Positions 21,464-31,893 of a DNA stretch of 64,000 nucleotides are shown here, piece after piece. The position numbers and the translations under genes were made by a program. The stretch comes from Kluyvera genomosp. 1 (GTDB lineage: Bacteria > Pseudomonadota > Gammaproteobacteria > Enterobacterales > Enterobacteriaceae), in assembly GCF_001266615.1 (NCBI RefSeq), contig NZ_LGHZ01000004.1, forward strand, positions 248,001-312,000, written 5' to 3'. The notes beneath the pieces are model-generated. The model worked only from the letters and a program-made list of their open reading frames with translations. It searched no databases and was not told the origin of the DNA. Every line of letters starts with the position of its first letter. Position 1 is the first letter of the stretch.

Positions 21464-21727
21464 GAACTCTCAGTCTTGCGGAAAAAAACGCCGCATAGTA
21501 CCGGAAAGCACATTTTTCTGCATTAACTAAAACGGCCAAATAGGCAATGAGTATAAAAATCACTCGTGTGAATAATTATTTTTAATTTATATCAATTAGT
21601 TATTCAACCTGTTTTATCGTTATAAACTACCAGGAAAACAGGTTAGTCCATTTGGTTATTTGATATTTCTATCCCTTCTTTAATTGTTATTATCGTCGTC
21701 GTTAACCTTACATTCAGTTTATCCGTC
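21464..21727. promoter_or_regulatory. queD-cysJ divergent region with probable CysB-dependent promoter
   Basis: No gene is visible. The segment around 21640-21690 (CATTTGGTTATTTGATATTT, then CTATCCCTTC) resembles the CysB-activated cysJ promoter region of enterics. A similar TTTCATTTGGTCTTAGCC string occurs before cysD near 27930. Transcription should start downstream of it, before the ERIC element. The exact start is not determinable here. Confidence 0.5.
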
Positions 21728-21831
21728 ATTCTTCAGATTGCAGATGTGTTGGCCGCGTTCGTTCACCCCAGTCACGTACTTTTGTACGCTGCCGGGGATT
21801 CTTTCCTTCGCCGCTTTTCTGCAATCCGAAT
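21728..21831. repeat. ERIC (enterobacterial repetitive intergenic consensus) element
   Basis: A 104-base imperfect palindrome with end arms CAGATTGCAGA and TCTGCAATC. Its core, TTCACCCCAGTCACGTACTT then TGTACGCTGCCGGGGATTC, matches the ERIC core. It is shorter than the usual 127-bp form. It ends 60 bases before the cysJ ATG and lies downstream of the likely promoter, so it should be transcribed into the cysJIH leader. Confidence 0.85.
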
Positions 21832-21891
21832 AATTTAGGGTTTCGTTTTTCTTGTTTAGAAAACCGCTTTGCTACTGGAACATAACAACGC

Positions 21892-23694
21892 ATGACAACA
21901 CAGTCTCCCCCTTCAGCTTTGCTTCCGCTCAATACGGAACAGCTGGCTCGCCTCCAGGCGGCAACCACTGATTTAACACCGACCCAGCTTGCCTGGGTTT
22001 CCGGCTATTTTTGGGGCGTGCTTAACCAGCAACCGGGCGCAGCGGCATTAACGCCCGCGCCTGCTGAGGTTGAGACGCCGGCCATTACGCTTATTTCCGC
22101 CTCGCAAACGGGCAATGCTCGTCGGGTGGCGGAAGCGCTGCGTGATGACCTGCTGGCAGCAAAACTGAACGTGAACCTGGTCAACGCCGGGGATTATAAA
22201 TTCAAACAAATCGCGTCAGAAAAACTGCTGGTCATCGTGGCTTCCACACAGGGGGAAGGGGAAGCGCCAGAAGAAGCGGTCGCGCTGCATAAATTCCTGT
22301 TCTCGAAAAAAGCACCGAAGCTTGACGGTACTGCTTTTGCCGTACTGGGTCTTGGCGATACCTCATATGAATTCTTCTGCCAGGCTGGTAAAGACTTCGA
22401 CAGCAAGCTGGCTGAGTTGGGTGGTGAGCGCCTGCTTGACCGCGTGGATGCTGATGTGGAATTCCAGCCGGCGGCAGCCGAATGGCGTGCGCGTCTGGTT
22501 GATGTCCTGAAAGCCCGTGCGCCAGCCGCGACATCTGTAGCCGCAGCGGCAAGCGGAGCGGTGAATGACATTCATAGCAGCCCGTATACCAAAGAAGCGC
22601 CATTAACCGCTGCACTGTCGGTCAACCAGAAAATTACCGGCCGCGACTCAGAAAAAGATGTTCGCCATATTGAAATCGATTTGGGTGATTCCGGTCTGCG
22701 TTATCAGCCGGGCGACGCGCTGGGCGTGTGGTATCAGAACGATCCTGAGCTGGTTAAAGAAATGGTTGAGTTGCTGTGGCTGAAAGGTGATGAAACCGTC
22801 ACGGTTGATGGTAAAACGCTGCCGCTCGCGGAAGCGCTGCAGTGGCATTTCGAACTGACGGTCAACACTGCCAATATCGTGGAAAACTATGCCACGCTGA
22901 CCCGTAGTGAATCTCTGCTGCCGCTGGTGGGCGATAAGGCGCAGCTGCAGCAGTATGCGGCAACGACGCCCATCGTCGATATGGTGCGTTTCTCTCCGGC
23001 GCAGCTCGATGCCGAAGCGTTAATTGGCCTGCTGCGACCACTCACGCCGCGCCTGTACTCTATCGCTTCAGCACAAGCTGAAGTGGAGAGTGAGGTGCAC
23101 GTCACCGTGGGCGTGGTTCGCTATGATATCGAAGGCCGTGCCCGTGCGGGCGGTGCCTCCAGCTTCCTTGCAGACCGCGTGGAAGAAGAGGGCGAAGTGC
23201 GCGTGTTTATCGAGCATAACGACAACTTCCGTCTGCCTGTTAACCCGCAAACGCCGGTCATTATGATTGGGCCTGGTACCGGTATTGCGCCATTCCGCGC
23301 CTTTATGCAACAACGTGCGGCCGATGGCGCAGAAGGTAAAAACTGGTTGTTCTTCGGTAACCCGCACTTCACCGAAGATTTCCTCTATCAGGTTGAATGG
23401 CAGCGTTACGTAAAAGAAGGCGTGCTGAGCCGTATTGATATGGCCTGGTCTCGCGATCAAAAAGAAAAAGTCTACGTACAAGACAAACTGCGCGAACAGG
23501 GCGCAGAGCTGTGGCGCTGGATCAATGATGGTGCCCATATTTATGTCTGCGGCGACGCCAATCGCATGGCGAAAGACGTTGAGCAGGTATTGCTGGAAGT
23601 GATTGCTGAATTCGGTGCTATGGACATCGAAGCGGCGGATGAATTTTTAAGTGAGCTGCGCGTTGAGCGCCGTTATCAGCGAGATGTCTACTAA
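21892..23694 (+). CDS. cysJ: Sulfite reductase flavoprotein alpha subunit
   Basis: A 600-residue flavoprotein that passes electrons from NADPH to the CysI hemoprotein. An N-terminal flavodoxin domain has the FMN loop [16 protein letters not shown] and [11 protein letters not shown]. The FAD/NADP+ reductase half has [36 protein letters not shown] and the C-terminal ERRYQRDVY. Sulfite reductase makes sulfide for cysteine synthesis in the cytoplasm. Its stop overlaps the cysI start by one base. Confidence 0.97.
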   Translation: MTTQSPPSALLPLNTEQLARLQAATTDLTPTQLAWVSGYFWGVLNQQPGAAALTPAPAEVETPAITLISASQTGNARRVAEALRDDLLAAKLNVNLVNAGDYKFKQIASEKLLVIVASTQGEGEAPEEAVALHKFLFSKKAPKLDGTAFAVLGLGDTSYEFFCQAGKDFDSKLAELGGERLLDRVDADVEFQPAAAEWRARLVDVLKARAPAATSVAAAASGAVNDIHSSPYTKEAPLTAALSVNQKITGRDSEKDVRHIEIDLGDSGLRYQPGDALGVWYQNDPELVKEMVELLWLKGDETVTVDGKTLPLAEALQWHFELTVNTANIVENYATLTRSESLLPLVGDKAQLQQYAATTPIVDMVRFSPAQLDAEALIGLLRPLTPRLYSIASAQAEVESEVHVTVGVVRYDIEGRARAGGASSFLADRVEEEGEVRVFIEHNDNFRLPVNPQTPVIMIGPGTGIAPFRAFMQQRAADGAEGKNWLFFGNPHFTEDFLYQVEWQRYVKEGVLSRIDMAWSRDQKEKVYVQDKLREQGAELWRWINDGAHIYVCGDANRMAKDVEQVLLEVIAEFGAMDIEAADEFLSELRVERRYQRDVY

Positions 23695-25406
23695 TGAGCG
23701 AAAAATACCCAGGGCCTTTAGTGGTCGAAGGCAAACTGACTGACGCCGAGCGCATGAAGCGTGAGAGTAACTTCCTGCGCGGCACCATTGCGGAAGATCT
23801 TAACGATGGCTTGACCGGCGGCTTCCACGGCGACAACTTCTTGCTTATCCGTTTTCACGGTATGTACCAGCAGGATGATCGCGATATCCGCGCAGAACGC
23901 GCCGCGCAGAAGCTGGAGCCGCGTCATGCGATGCTGCTGCGTTGCCGCCTGCCGGGTGGAGTGATCACGCCGACCCAGTGGAAAGCAATCGATAAATTTG
24001 CTGCCGATAACACCATCTACGGCAGTATTCGTCTGACTAACCGTCAGACCTTCCAGTTCCACGGCATTCTGAAAAAGAACGTCAAGCCGGTGCACCAGAT
24101 GCTGCACTCGGTCGGCCTTGATGCGCTGGCGACGGCCAACGACATGAACCGAAACGTGCTTTGTACTTCCAACCCGTACGAGTCGCAGCTGCATGCTGAA
24201 GCGTACGAGTGGGCGAAGAAGATCTCAGAACACTTGCTGCCGCGTACCCGCGCTTATGCAGAGATCTGGCTCGATCAGAAGAAAGTGGCGACCACTGACG
24301 AAGAGCCGATCCTCGGCGCGACCTATCTGCCGCGTAAGTTTAAAACCACGGTCGTCATCCCGCCGCAGAACGATATCGATCTGCACGCCAACGACATGAA
24401 CTTCGTGGCGATTGCTGAAAACGGCAAACTGGTAGGCTTTAACCTGTTGGTGGGTGGCGGCTTATCTATTGAGCACGGCAACAAGAAAACTTATGCCCGT
24501 ACGGCGAGTGAATTCGGCTTCCTGCCGCTGGAACACACCCTGGCGGTGGCTGAAGCGGTAGTGACCACTCAGCGTGATTGGGGCAACCGTACCGATCGTA
24601 AAAATGCGAAAACCAAATACACCCTTGAGCGCGTCGGCGTCGACACCTTCAAAGCCGAAGTAGAGCGCCGCGCAGGGATCACATTCGAGCCAATTCGTCC
24701 GTACGAATTCACCAGTCGTGGTGATCGTATTGGTTGGGTGAAAGGAATCGACAAAAACTGGCACCTGACGCTGTTCATTGAAAACGGCCGTATCCTGGAT
24801 TATCCGGGCCGTCCGCTGAAAACAGGCCTGCTTGAAATCGCCAGGATCCACAAAGGTGATTTCCGCATTACCGCCAACCAGAATCTGATCATCGCTAGCG
24901 TTCCGGAAAGTCAGAAAGCGGCAATCGAGAAGCTGGCGCGTGACCATGGGCTCATGAATGCGGTGAAACCGCAGCGTGAAAACTCGATGGCCTGCGTGTC
25001 GTTCCCTACCTGCCCGCTGGCGATGGCAGAAGCCGAACGTTTCCTGCCGTCATTCACCGATAAAGTGGAAGCCGTGCTGGAGAAACACGGTATTCCTGAT
25101 GAGCATATCGTCATGCGTGTGACCGGCTGCCCGAACGGCTGCGGCCGTGCGATGCTGGCGGAAATTGGTCTGGTGGGGAAAGCGCCGGGCCGTTACAACC
25201 TGCATCTCGGGGGGAATCGCAGCGGGTCGCGTATTCCGCGTATGTATCGTGAAAATATCACCGAGTCGGAAATCCTTGGCTCGATTGATGAATTGGTTGG
25301 GCGCTGGGCGAAAGAGCGTGAAGCGGGTGAAGGCTTCGGCGACTTTACGGTGCGTGCGGGCATCATTCGCCCGGTGCTCGATCCGGCGCGTGATTTCTGG
25401 GAATAA
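23694..25406 (+). CDS. cysI: Sulfite reductase hemoprotein beta subunit
   Basis: A 570-residue subunit carrying siroheme and a [4Fe-4S] cluster. The cluster cysteines are in [14 protein letters not shown] and [10 protein letters not shown] near the C-terminus. [14 protein letters not shown] and [12 protein letters not shown] are typical substrate-binding stretches. Length equals E. coli CysI. It reduces sulfite to sulfide with electrons from CysJ. Confidence 0.97.
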   Translation: MSEKYPGPLVVEGKLTDAERMKRESNFLRGTIAEDLNDGLTGGFHGDNFLLIRFHGMYQQDDRDIRAERAAQKLEPRHAMLLRCRLPGGVITPTQWKAIDKFAADNTIYGSIRLTNRQTFQFHGILKKNVKPVHQMLHSVGLDALATANDMNRNVLCTSNPYESQLHAEAYEWAKKISEHLLPRTRAYAEIWLDQKKVATTDEEPILGATYLPRKFKTTVVIPPQNDIDLHANDMNFVAIAENGKLVGFNLLVGGGLSIEHGNKKTYARTASEFGFLPLEHTLAVAEAVVTTQRDWGNRTDRKNAKTKYTLERVGVDTFKAEVERRAGITFEPIRPYEFTSRGDRIGWVKGIDKNWHLTLFIENGRILDYPGRPLKTGLLEIARIHKGDFRITANQNLIIASVPESQKAAIEKLARDHGLMNAVKPQRENSMACVSFPTCPLAMAEAERFLPSFTDKVEAVLEKHGIPDEHIVMRVTGCPNGCGRAMLAEIGLVGKAPGRYNLHLGGNRSGSRIPRMYRENITESEILGSIDELVGRWAKEREAGEGFGDFTVRAGIIRPVLDPARDFWE

Positions 25407-25414
25407 CCTGAATG

Positions 25415-25445
25415 GCCGGGTGGGGGCATCATTGCGCCACCCGGC
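25415..25445. repeat. REP-like palindrome between cysI and cysH
   Basis: GCCGGGTGG and CCACCCGGC form a perfect 9-bp stem around a 13-base loop within the 60-base cysI-cysH gap. Such intercistronic palindromes often protect upstream mRNA from decay. It resembles the unit at 5272-5304. Confidence 0.7.
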
Positions 25446-25466
25446 AACGCAAACTGTGAGGAACCT

Positions 25467-26201
25467 ATGTCCAAACTCGATCTAAACGCGCTAAACGAAC
25501 TGCCGAAAGTTGACCGCGTGCTGGCGCTGGCGGAAACCAACGCCCAGCTGGAAAAGCTGACTGCCGAAGAGCGTGTTGCCTGGGCGCTGGAAAATCTGCC
25601 CGGTGAATATGTTCTCTCTTCCAGCTTTGGCATCCAGGCAGCGGTCAGTTTGCATCTGGTGAACCAGGTTCGCCCGGATATTCCGGTGATTCTGACCGAT
25701 ACCGGCTATCTGTTCCCGGAGACCTATCAGTTTATTGACGAGTTAGCGGACAAACTCAAACTCAACCTGCAGGTTTACCGCGCGAAAGAGAGTGCGGCCT
25801 GGCAGGAGGCGCGCTACGGCAAACTGTGGGAGCAGGGCGTTGATGGTATTGAGAAATACAATGACATCAACAAGGTTGAGCCAATGAATCGCGCGCTAGA
25901 AGAGTTGAATGCGCAAACCTGGTTTGCTGGACTTCGTCGTGAACAGTCGGGGAGCCGCGCGACGCTACCGGTGCTGGCTATCCAGCGCGGGGTGTTTAAA
26001 GTGCTGCCAATCATCGACTGGGACAATCGGACGGTTTATCAGTACCTGCAAAAACACGGTTTGAAATACCATCCGCTGTGGGACCAGGGCTACCTGTCGG
26101 TCGGCGATACGCATACCACTCGTAAATGGGAGCCGGGTATGGCGGAAGAAGAGACTCGTTTCTTTGGGCTTAAACGCGAGTGTGGTCTTCACGAAGGCTA
26201 A
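25467..26201 (+). CDS. cysH: Phosphoadenylylsulfate (PAPS) reductase
   Basis: A 244-residue thioredoxin-dependent enzyme that reduces PAPS to sulfite. The PP-loop-like motif [14 protein letters not shown] binds the nucleotide, and the catalytic cysteine is in KRECGLHEG at the C-terminus. It is the last gene of cysJIH. GTGAGGAACCT precedes the ATG. A terminator follows at once. Confidence 0.97.
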   Translation: MSKLDLNALNELPKVDRVLALAETNAQLEKLTAEERVAWALENLPGEYVLSSSFGIQAAVSLHLVNQVRPDIPVILTDTGYLFPETYQFIDELADKLKLNLQVYRAKESAAWQEARYGKLWEQGVDGIEKYNDINKVEPMNRALEELNAQTWFAGLRREQSGSRATLPVLAIQRGVFKVLPIIDWDNRTVYQYLQKHGLKYHPLWDQGYLSVGDTHTTRKWEPGMAEEETRFFGLKRECGLHEG

Positions 26202-26221
26202 TATCGCGTCGCAGAAATTAA

Positions 26222-26254
26222 GGCCTCCGGCTTAATCGCCGGGGGCATTTTTTT
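26222..26254 (+). terminator. cysH terminator
   Basis: GCCTCCGGC and GCCGGGGGC form a GC-rich stem around TTAATC, followed by CATTTTTTT. It ends the cysJIH transcript 20 bases after the stop. Confidence 0.88.
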
Positions 26255-26429
26255 ACCCGTGAGTTACCGTGCGAGCATGCTTCCAGATATGGCTAAACGT
26301 CGCGTCAGCGCATGCGTTTAGATTATAGAATCTCGCCGGGTGCTTGAGGCTTTTTGGGCTTTGGGCATTTGCAGGGTTCCAGAAAGACGAAAGCCCCAGG
26401 CGATATTTCTATCAACCTGAGGCCAGCGT

Positions 26430-26486
26430 ATGAACCCGACAGTTCAAATGTTAGCCTCTTCTTTGCAGGGAGGCAAGATATGCTGA
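26430..26486 (+). CDS. Mok-like upstream reading frame of hok
   Basis: An 18-codon frame (starting [13 protein letters not shown]) opens at 26430 and ends with a TGA that overlaps the first codons of hok. The preceding GGTGCTTGAGGCT and the TAGCCTCTT just inside it are features shared with hok/sok leaders of plasmid R1. In those loci a mok frame must be translated for hok to be expressed. The frame is short and its translation is inferred only from position. Confidence 0.45.
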   Translation: MNPTVQMLASSLQGGKIC

Positions 26487-26632
26487 CAAAGTACGCCCTG
26501 GTGGCGATCATCGTGCTGTGCATAACGGCATTAGGATTCACGCTGATGGTGCGCGATTCGCTGTGCGAATTGAGTATCCGGGAGCGGGGTATGGAGTTTA
26601 AGGCTATTCTCGCTTACGAACCGAAGAAGTAG
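26480..26632 (+). CDS. hok: Hok/Gef-family type I toxin (HokE-like)
   Basis: A 50-residue membrane peptide, [14 protein letters not shown] followed by a hydrophobic segment to residue 24, then [17 protein letters not shown] and LAYEPKK. The conserved cysteine and the SLCE motif mark the Hok family; it is nearly identical in pattern to E. coli HokE. Such peptides depolarise the inner membrane and are held in check by an antisense Sok RNA. GGGAGGCAAGAT precedes the ATG. A Sok promoter is not evident to me on the opposite strand. It sits between cysH and iap, a site that carries CRISPR-Cas in many relatives. Confidence 0.88.
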   Translation: MLTKYALVAIIVLCITALGFTLMVRDSLCELSIRERGMEFKAILAYEPKK

Positions 26633-26638
26633 CAACAA

Positions 26639-26658
26639 CGCGGGGAGACATCCCCGCG
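26639..26658 (+). terminator. Hairpin downstream of hok
   Basis: CGCGGGGA and TCCCCGCG pair perfectly around GACA, seven bases after the hok stop. Only short T groups follow. It is likely the 3' end of the hok mRNA. Confidence 0.65.
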
Positions 26659-26699
26659 TATTGGCTGTTTAGCTTTATCCTCAGCACCCATCTTACTGA

Positions 26700-27746
26700 C
26701 TAGCTGCGTTTTTGGGCTTTTGCCAGCTCTTTCATCAGCGGCATCATCACTCGAACTACCTCGCGGCTACGGCGCTCAATTCGTCCCGGCAGCGCTTTAT
26801 CAAGATATTGCTGGTTATCGAGGTGAGCGCTATGCCAGCTGGTGCCGTCCGGGAAGCTGGCGTTTTTTGCCCGCTGCTGGAACCCGTCTTTTTTGCCCAG
26901 CGACCAATTAGTCGCTTCAACGGAAAGCACGGGGATCCCCGCTTTATCAAAGACTTCTGCATCGTTACAGCAGCCGGTACCCTGTGGATACTGGGGGTTA
27001 AGTCCAGGATTTGTCGCGGCGACGACGCCTCGACTGTGGGCGATAGCCAGCGCCCGATCGCGGGTGAGCTTACGCACTGAGGCCGGCGTTTTTACACCGC
27101 TGTTAAAATAGATTTTGTCACCGACGACCAGATTGTCGAGGTTAATGACCAGCAGCGTATTTTTCTTCTCGCCGCTGCTCATGCGCTTTAATAAATTTTC
27201 AGCGCCGAGTTTTCCTTCTTCTTCACCGCTGGTGGCGATAAAGCGGATGCCGTATTCGGTAGGAATATTTTTAAAACGCTCGGCCAGTTCCAGCATGACG
27301 CCGAGGCCCATCGCGTTATCATCGATGCCCTGAAGAGTCAGTCCGCCGAGATTTTTTTCAACATCACTGTCGCTACGCGGGGCGTAGGTATCAAGATGCG
27401 CCATGACGATAATTTGCTGGCTGGACTTACCTTCATGCGCCGCGATAACGGTGCTGCCAGTAATATTATGCCAGTTTTTACGATTGTCTTTGCTGGTGTA
27501 AATGTAGCGACTGCTGAAGGTGCGGATATCACTTTGATAGCCCATTTGGGCAAACTGTTGGCGGATATAGTCAGCAGAAAGCATTTCAGCTGGCGTACCG
27601 GTGATGCGTCCGGGGAAATAGGTGGCGATATAACGAGCCTGAGTATTGGCGATAGATCCCAGCGAGGTGGTGGCCGCGTGTGCCGGGAGAGTCATACATA
27701 CGCCGAGCGCCAGGGCTGCTATGCAGTGGCGCAGTGCGGAGAACAT
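26700..27746 (-). CDS. iap: Aminopeptidase Iap (alkaline phosphatase isozyme conversion)
   Basis: A 348-residue secreted M28-type zinc aminopeptidase. A signal peptide ending PAHAA is followed by metal-ligand motifs MAHLDTYAP, GIDDNAMGLGV and ATSGEEEGKLGAE. In E. coli Iap removes N-terminal arginine from periplasmic alkaline phosphatase to produce isozymes. The gene is divergent from cysD as in E. coli. Confidence 0.93.
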   Translation of the reverse strand: MFSALRHCIAALALGVCMTLPAHAATTSLGSIANTQARYIATYFPGRITGTPAEMLSADYIRQQFAQMGYQSDIRTFSSRYIYTSKDNRKNWHNITGSTVIAAHEGKSSQQIIVMAHLDTYAPRSDSDVEKNLGGLTLQGIDDNAMGLGVMLELAERFKNIPTEYGIRFIATSGEEEGKLGAENLLKRMSSGEKKNTLLVINLDNLVVGDKIYFNSGVKTPASVRKLTRDRALAIAHSRGVVAATNPGLNPQYPQGTGCCNDAEVFDKAGIPVLSVEATNWSLGKKDGFQQRAKNASFPDGTSWHSAHLDNQQYLDKALPGRIERRSREVVRVMMPLMKELAKAQKRS

Positions 27747-28074
27747 AGATAATCCTTACAACAGAGCAAAAAAATAGACGCCCCTAGTATGAAACCGTGG
27801 TTTTCATTACACAATTTCAAATGCTCTTAAATGCCGGAAAAATAGCGTGTTAAGCACTTTTTGATATTTGCTTTTCTATGCCGTTATTCCTTTCAGTAAC
27901 AACTCATTCCTTTTCGTAATTTCATTTGGTCTTAGCCTCCCCCTATAGTCCCTCTATTGCTGATTGTTAGCGAGTTGTAGCATCACGCCCGCCACAACAA
28001 ACCCAACGTGCTGACGACGCTAGCAAATCCCAACACACAACAGACATGCGATGAATCAGGCTTAAGGAATGGTT
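27747..28074. promoter_or_regulatory. iap-cysD divergent region
   Basis: A 328-base gap with no gene. The stretch near 27905-27960 (CGTAATTTCATTTGGTCTTA, then CTATAGTCCCTC) resembles CysB-activated promoter regions and shares ATTTCATTTGGT-like bases with the cysJ upstream region. It is the probable cysDNC promoter, requiring CysB and sulfur limitation. Confidence 0.5.
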
Positions 28075-28983
28075 ATGGACCAAAAACGACTTACTCACCT
28101 GCGGCAACTGGAGGCGGAAAGCATCCATATCATCCGTGAGGTGGCCGCCGAATTCTCCAATCCGGTGATGATGTACTCCATCGGCAAAGATTCCAGCGTG
28201 ATGCTGCATCTGGCGCGCAAGGCGTTTTATCCAGGCACATTGCCGTTCCCGCTGCTGCACGTGGATACCGGCTGGAAATTCCGCGAGATGTACGAATTCC
28301 GTGACCGTACGGCCAAAGCTTACGGCTGTGAGCTGCTGGTGCATAAAAACCCGGAAGGGGTGGCGATGGGAATTAACCCGTTTGTCCACGGTAGCGCGAA
28401 GCATACCGATATCATGAAAACCGAAGGGCTGAAGCAGGCGCTGAACAAATACGGTTTTGACGCGGCTTTCGGTGGTGCACGCCGCGATGAAGAGAAATCA
28501 CGTGCGAAAGAGCGTATTTACTCTTTCCGTGACCGTTTCCACCGCTGGGATCCGAAAAACCAGCGCCCGGAGCTGTGGCATAACTATAACGGCCAGATTA
28601 ACAAAGGCGAAAGCATCCGCGTCTTCCCGTTGTCCAACTGGACCGAACTGGATATCTGGCAGTACATCTACCTGGAAAATATTGAGATCGTTCCGCTGTA
28701 TCTGGCCGCAGAACGCCCGGTACTGGAGCGTGATGGCATGTTGATGATGATTGATGATGACCGAATTGATCTGCAGCCTGGTGAAGTTATCAAAAAACGG
28801 ATGGTGCGTTTCCGTACCCTGGGATGCTGGCCGCTGACCGGTGCAGTTGAATCTGAAGCGCAGACGCTGCCGGAAATTATTGAAGAGATGCTGGTCTCGA
28901 CCACCAGTGAACGTCAGGGGCGCATGATTGACCGCGACCAGGCTGGCTCCATGGAGCTTAAAAAACGTCAGGGTTATTTCTAA
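28075..28983 (+). CDS. cysD: Sulfate adenylyltransferase subunit CysD
   Basis: A 302-residue PP-loop enzyme that, with CysN, activates sulfate to adenylylsulfate. The motif [17 protein letters not shown] binds ATP pyrophosphate; [12 protein letters not shown] and KRQGYF close the protein as in E. coli. The ATG at 28075 gives the E. coli length; an in-frame ATG at 28069 adds only two residues. It is nine bases ahead of cysN. Confidence 0.97.
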   Translation: MDQKRLTHLRQLEAESIHIIREVAAEFSNPVMMYSIGKDSSVMLHLARKAFYPGTLPFPLLHVDTGWKFREMYEFRDRTAKAYGCELLVHKNPEGVAMGINPFVHGSAKHTDIMKTEGLKQALNKYGFDAAFGGARRDEEKSRAKERIYSFRDRFHRWDPKNQRPELWHNYNGQINKGESIRVFPLSNWTELDIWQYIYLENIEIVPLYLAAERPVLERDGMLMMIDDDRIDLQPGEVIKKRMVRFRTLGCWPLTGAVESEAQTLPEIIEEMLVSTTSERQGRMIDRDQAGSMELKKRQGYF

Positions 28984-28992
28984 GGAGCCGCC

Positions 28993-30420
28993 ATGAATAC
29001 CACTATTGCACAACAAATCGCCGATGAAGGCGGGGTTGAAGCGTACCTGCACGCCCAGCAGCATAAAAGCCTGCTGCGCTTTCTGACCTGCGGCAGCGTG
29101 GATGACGGCAAAAGTACGCTGATTGGCCGCCTGCTGCACGACACTCGCCAGATTTATGAAGATCAGCTGTCATCGCTGCATAACGACAGCAAACGCCACG
29201 GTACCCAGGGTGAGAAACTCGATCTGGCATTGCTGGTGGATGGTTTGCAGGCCGAGCGCGAGCAGGGCATCACTATCGACGTGGCCTACCGTTATTTCTC
29301 CACCGAGAAGCGTAAATTTATCATCGCCGACACCCCGGGGCACGAACAGTACACCCGTAATATGGCGACCGGCGCTTCCACCTGCGATCTGGCGATCCTG
29401 CTTATCGATGCGCGTAAAGGCGTGCTGGATCAGACCCGTCGTCACAGCTTCATTTCGACGCTACTGGGCGTCAAACACCTGGTGGTGGCGATCAACAAAA
29501 TGGATCTCGTTGGCTATAGCGAAGAGACCTTCAATAGCATCCGTGAAGAGTATCTGACCTTTGCTGAGCAACTGCCGGGTAATCTCGATATTCGCTTTGT
29601 GCCGCTTTCGGCGCTGGAAGGCGATAACGTGGCTAGCCAGAGTGCGAACATTCCCTGGTACAGCGGTCCAACGCTGCTGGAAGTGCTGGAAACTGTTGAG
29701 ATTCGTCGCACGGTTGAAACTCAGCCAATGCGCTTCCCGGTGCAGTATGTGAACCGTCCAAACCTCGATTTCCGCGGCTTCTCCGGCACGATTGCCTCCG
29801 GCAGTGTGAAGGTGGGGCAACGAATTAAAGTGCTGCCGTCGGGCGTTGAGTCCAGCGTGGCGCGTATTGTGACCTTTGATGGCGATCTGCAGGAAGCCGC
29901 TGCCGGTGAAGCGGTGACGCTGGTGCTTAAAGATGAAATTGACATTAGTCGCGGTGACCTGCTGCTGGATGCGCAGGACGCGTTGCCTTCGGTGCAGCGT
30001 GCTTCCGTTGACGTGGTGTGGATGGCCGAGCAACCGCTGGCTGCGGGACAGAGCTACGACATCAAAGTTGCAGGCAAGAAAACCCGCGCTCGCGTTGACG
30101 GTATTCAGTATCAGGTGGATATCAACAACCTGACTCAGCGTGAGGTTGACGCACTGCCGCTCAACGGCATTGGTCTGGTGGATCTCACTTTTGACGAGCC
30201 GCTGGTGCTCGACAAATATCAGGAAAACCCGGTGACCGGCGGTTTGATCTTTATCGATCGCTTAAGCAATGTCACCGTGGGTGCAGGGATGGTTCGTGAA
30301 CCAAATACCGAGGAAGCTGGCGTGGCGTCCGAGTTTAGCGCTTTTGAGCTGGAACTTAACGCGCTGGTACGCAAGCACTTCCCGCACTGGGGCGCACGCG
30401 ATCTGCTGGGAGGAAAATAA
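28993..30420 (+). CDS. cysN: Sulfate adenylyltransferase GTPase subunit CysN
   Basis: A 475-residue translational-GTPase-family protein whose GTP hydrolysis drives CysD. G motifs are [31 protein letters not shown] and AINKMDLV, followed by EF-Tu-like beta-barrel domains. TAAGGAG lies before the ATG. Its stop overlaps the cysC start (TAATGG), so translation is probably coupled. Confidence 0.97.
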   Translation: MNTTIAQQIADEGGVEAYLHAQQHKSLLRFLTCGSVDDGKSTLIGRLLHDTRQIYEDQLSSLHNDSKRHGTQGEKLDLALLVDGLQAEREQGITIDVAYRYFSTEKRKFIIADTPGHEQYTRNMATGASTCDLAILLIDARKGVLDQTRRHSFISTLLGVKHLVVAINKMDLVGYSEETFNSIREEYLTFAEQLPGNLDIRFVPLSALEGDNVASQSANIPWYSGPTLLEVLETVEIRRTVETQPMRFPVQYVNRPNLDFRGFSGTIASGSVKVGQRIKVLPSGVESSVARIVTFDGDLQEAAAGEAVTLVLKDEIDISRGDLLLDAQDALPSVQRASVDVVWMAEQPLAAGQSYDIKVAGKKTRARVDGIQYQVDINNLTQREVDALPLNGIGLVDLTFDEPLVLDKYQENPVTGGLIFIDRLSNVTVGAGMVREPNTEEAGVASEFSAFELELNALVRKHFPHWGARDLLGGK

Positions 30421-31025
30421 TGGCTCAGCATGACGAAAACGTCGTCTGGCACGCCCATCCTGTCACTTCGCAGCAGCGCGAACAACTCCACGGTCATCGT
30501 GGAGTTGTATTGTGGTTTACCGGGCTTTCGGGCTCGGGGAAATCAACCGTCGCGGGCGCACTGGAAGAGGCGCTGCATGAGCTGGGCGTAAGCACCTACC
30601 TGCTTGATGGTGATAACGTGCGCCACGGTCTGTGCAGCGATCTTGGTTTTACCGACGGCGATCGTAAAGAGAATATCCGCCGTGTCGGTGAAGTCGCAAA
30701 GCTGATGGTTGATGCCGGACTGGTGGTGTTGACCGCGTTTATTTCGCCGCATCGCGCAGAGCGCCAGATGGTGCGTGAGCGGGTGGGGGACGATCGCTTC
30801 TTTGAAGTTTTTGTCGATACATCATTGGCGACCTGTGAAGCGCGCGATCCGAAAGGGTTATATAAAAAAGCGCGTGCCGGCGAACTGCGTAATTTCACCG
30901 GGATTGATTCAGTATATGAATCTCCAGAGCAGCCTGCTATTCATCTGGATGGTGAACAATTAGTAACAAATTTGGTTGCGCAATTATTAGATCTGCTGAG
31001 GCAGAGCGATATTATCAGATCCTGA
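30420..31025 (+). CDS. cysC: Adenylylsulfate kinase CysC
   Basis: A 201-residue kinase that phosphorylates APS to PAPS, the CysH substrate. The P-loop GLSGSGKST is near residue 35, [10 protein letters not shown] binds APS, and [11 protein letters not shown] holds the conserved serine. It completes the sulfate-activation operon cysDNC. Confidence 0.97.
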   Translation: MAQHDENVVWHAHPVTSQQREQLHGHRGVVLWFTGLSGSGKSTVAGALEEALHELGVSTYLLDGDNVRHGLCSDLGFTDGDRKENIRRVGEVAKLMVDAGLVVLTAFISPHRAERQMVRERVGDDRFFEVFVDTSLATCEARDPKGLYKKARAGELRNFTGIDSVYESPEQPAIHLDGEQLVTNLVAQLLDLLRQSDIIRS

Positions 31026-31068
31026 AAAGGTGCCGGCGTTGGTTGACGTCGGCCTAACAGGATTATTT

Positions 31069-31395
31069 ATGCGTAATACTCAGAACCTCAACGTGACCCA
31101 CACCGAGTCACTGGCCCCCGCTTATGACGAGACCACCTGGTCTCTGTCAGGGGCTTTTGTCGGCTTTGTCGCGTGGTTAATGGCGCTGGGTATCCCCTAT
31201 CTGCACTATGGCAATAACACGCTATTCTTCTTTCTGTACACGTGGCCTTTCTTCCTGGCGCTGATGCCTGTCGCGGTCGTTATCGGTGTTGCCTTTCACT
31301 CGCTGGTAAAAGGTAAGCTGGGTTACACCATTGTGACAACTCTGGCGACGGTCGCCGTACTGTGCGGTTTGTTATTTCTGTGGATTATGAGTTAG
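31069..31395 (+). CDS. ygbE: YgbE family inner-membrane protein (DUF3561)
   Basis: A 108-residue protein with about three membrane segments, including LYTWPFFLALMPVAVVIGV. It is similar over its length to E. coli YgbE (107 residues), whose function is unknown. The ATG at 31069 gives the family start; an in-frame ATG at 31030 is less likely. It follows cysC by 43 bases and may be on the same transcript. Confidence 0.85.
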   Translation: MRNTQNLNVTHTESLAPAYDETTWSLSGAFVGFVAWLMALGIPYLHYGNNTLFFFLYTWPFFLALMPVAVVIGVAFHSLVKGKLGYTIVTTLATVAVLCGLLFLWIMS

Positions 31396-31556
31396 TGCGA
31401 TTGCATTAGGTGTCATCCGCTTGATTGACTGCCACAAGACATGCCTGTACACACGTGAAATGTGGTACATTCCCGGCGATATGCAGTATCACCTGCGGCC
31501 GGAGTGGAGTATGACGGCAAGTTATGGGATGATAGTGCCGTTTTTCAGGGGGCAGG

Positions 31557-31874
31557 ATGGGTAAATTAACGCTGCTATTACTGGCTTTGCTGGTCTGGCT
31601 ACAATATTCCTTATGGTTCGGCAAAAATGGTCTTCATGACTTCAGCCGGGTCAACGACGATGTGTCTGTACAACAGGCAACCAACGCAAAATTAAAAGCG
31701 CGCAACGATCAGCTTTTCGCCGAAATTGATGACCTCAACGGCGGGCAAGAAGCTATCGAAGAACGTGCTCGTAATGAACTGAGTATGACCCGCCCGGGCG
31801 AAACGTTTTATCGTCTGGTGCCGGATGCGTCCAGACGCAACCAGAGCGCGGGGCAAACGCAAACTAATCGATAA
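31557..31874 (+). CDS. ftsB: Cell division protein FtsB
   Basis: A 105-residue bitopic protein of the FtsQBL complex. A short N-terminal tail is followed by one membrane segment ([19 protein letters not shown]) and a periplasmic coiled coil ([18 protein letters not shown]). It helps activate septal peptidoglycan synthesis by FtsWI. GGGGGCAGG precedes the ATG. ispD starts 19 bases after its stop. Confidence 0.95.
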   Translation: MGKLTLLLLALLVWLQYSLWFGKNGLHDFSRVNDDVSVQQATNAKLKARNDQLFAEIDDLNGGQEAIEERARNELSMTRPGETFYRLVPDASRRNQSAGQTQTNR

Positions 31875-31893
31875 TCAGTTCCAGGATGACGAC

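Noticed and set aside
21726-21968. 80-codon minus-strand frame upstream of cysJ
   Set aside because: Most of it is the ERIC repeat and the rest is antisense to cysJ.
26202-26699. CRISPR array expected between cysH and iap
   Set aside because: No regularly spaced direct repeats and no cas frames are present. The gap holds only the hok locus.
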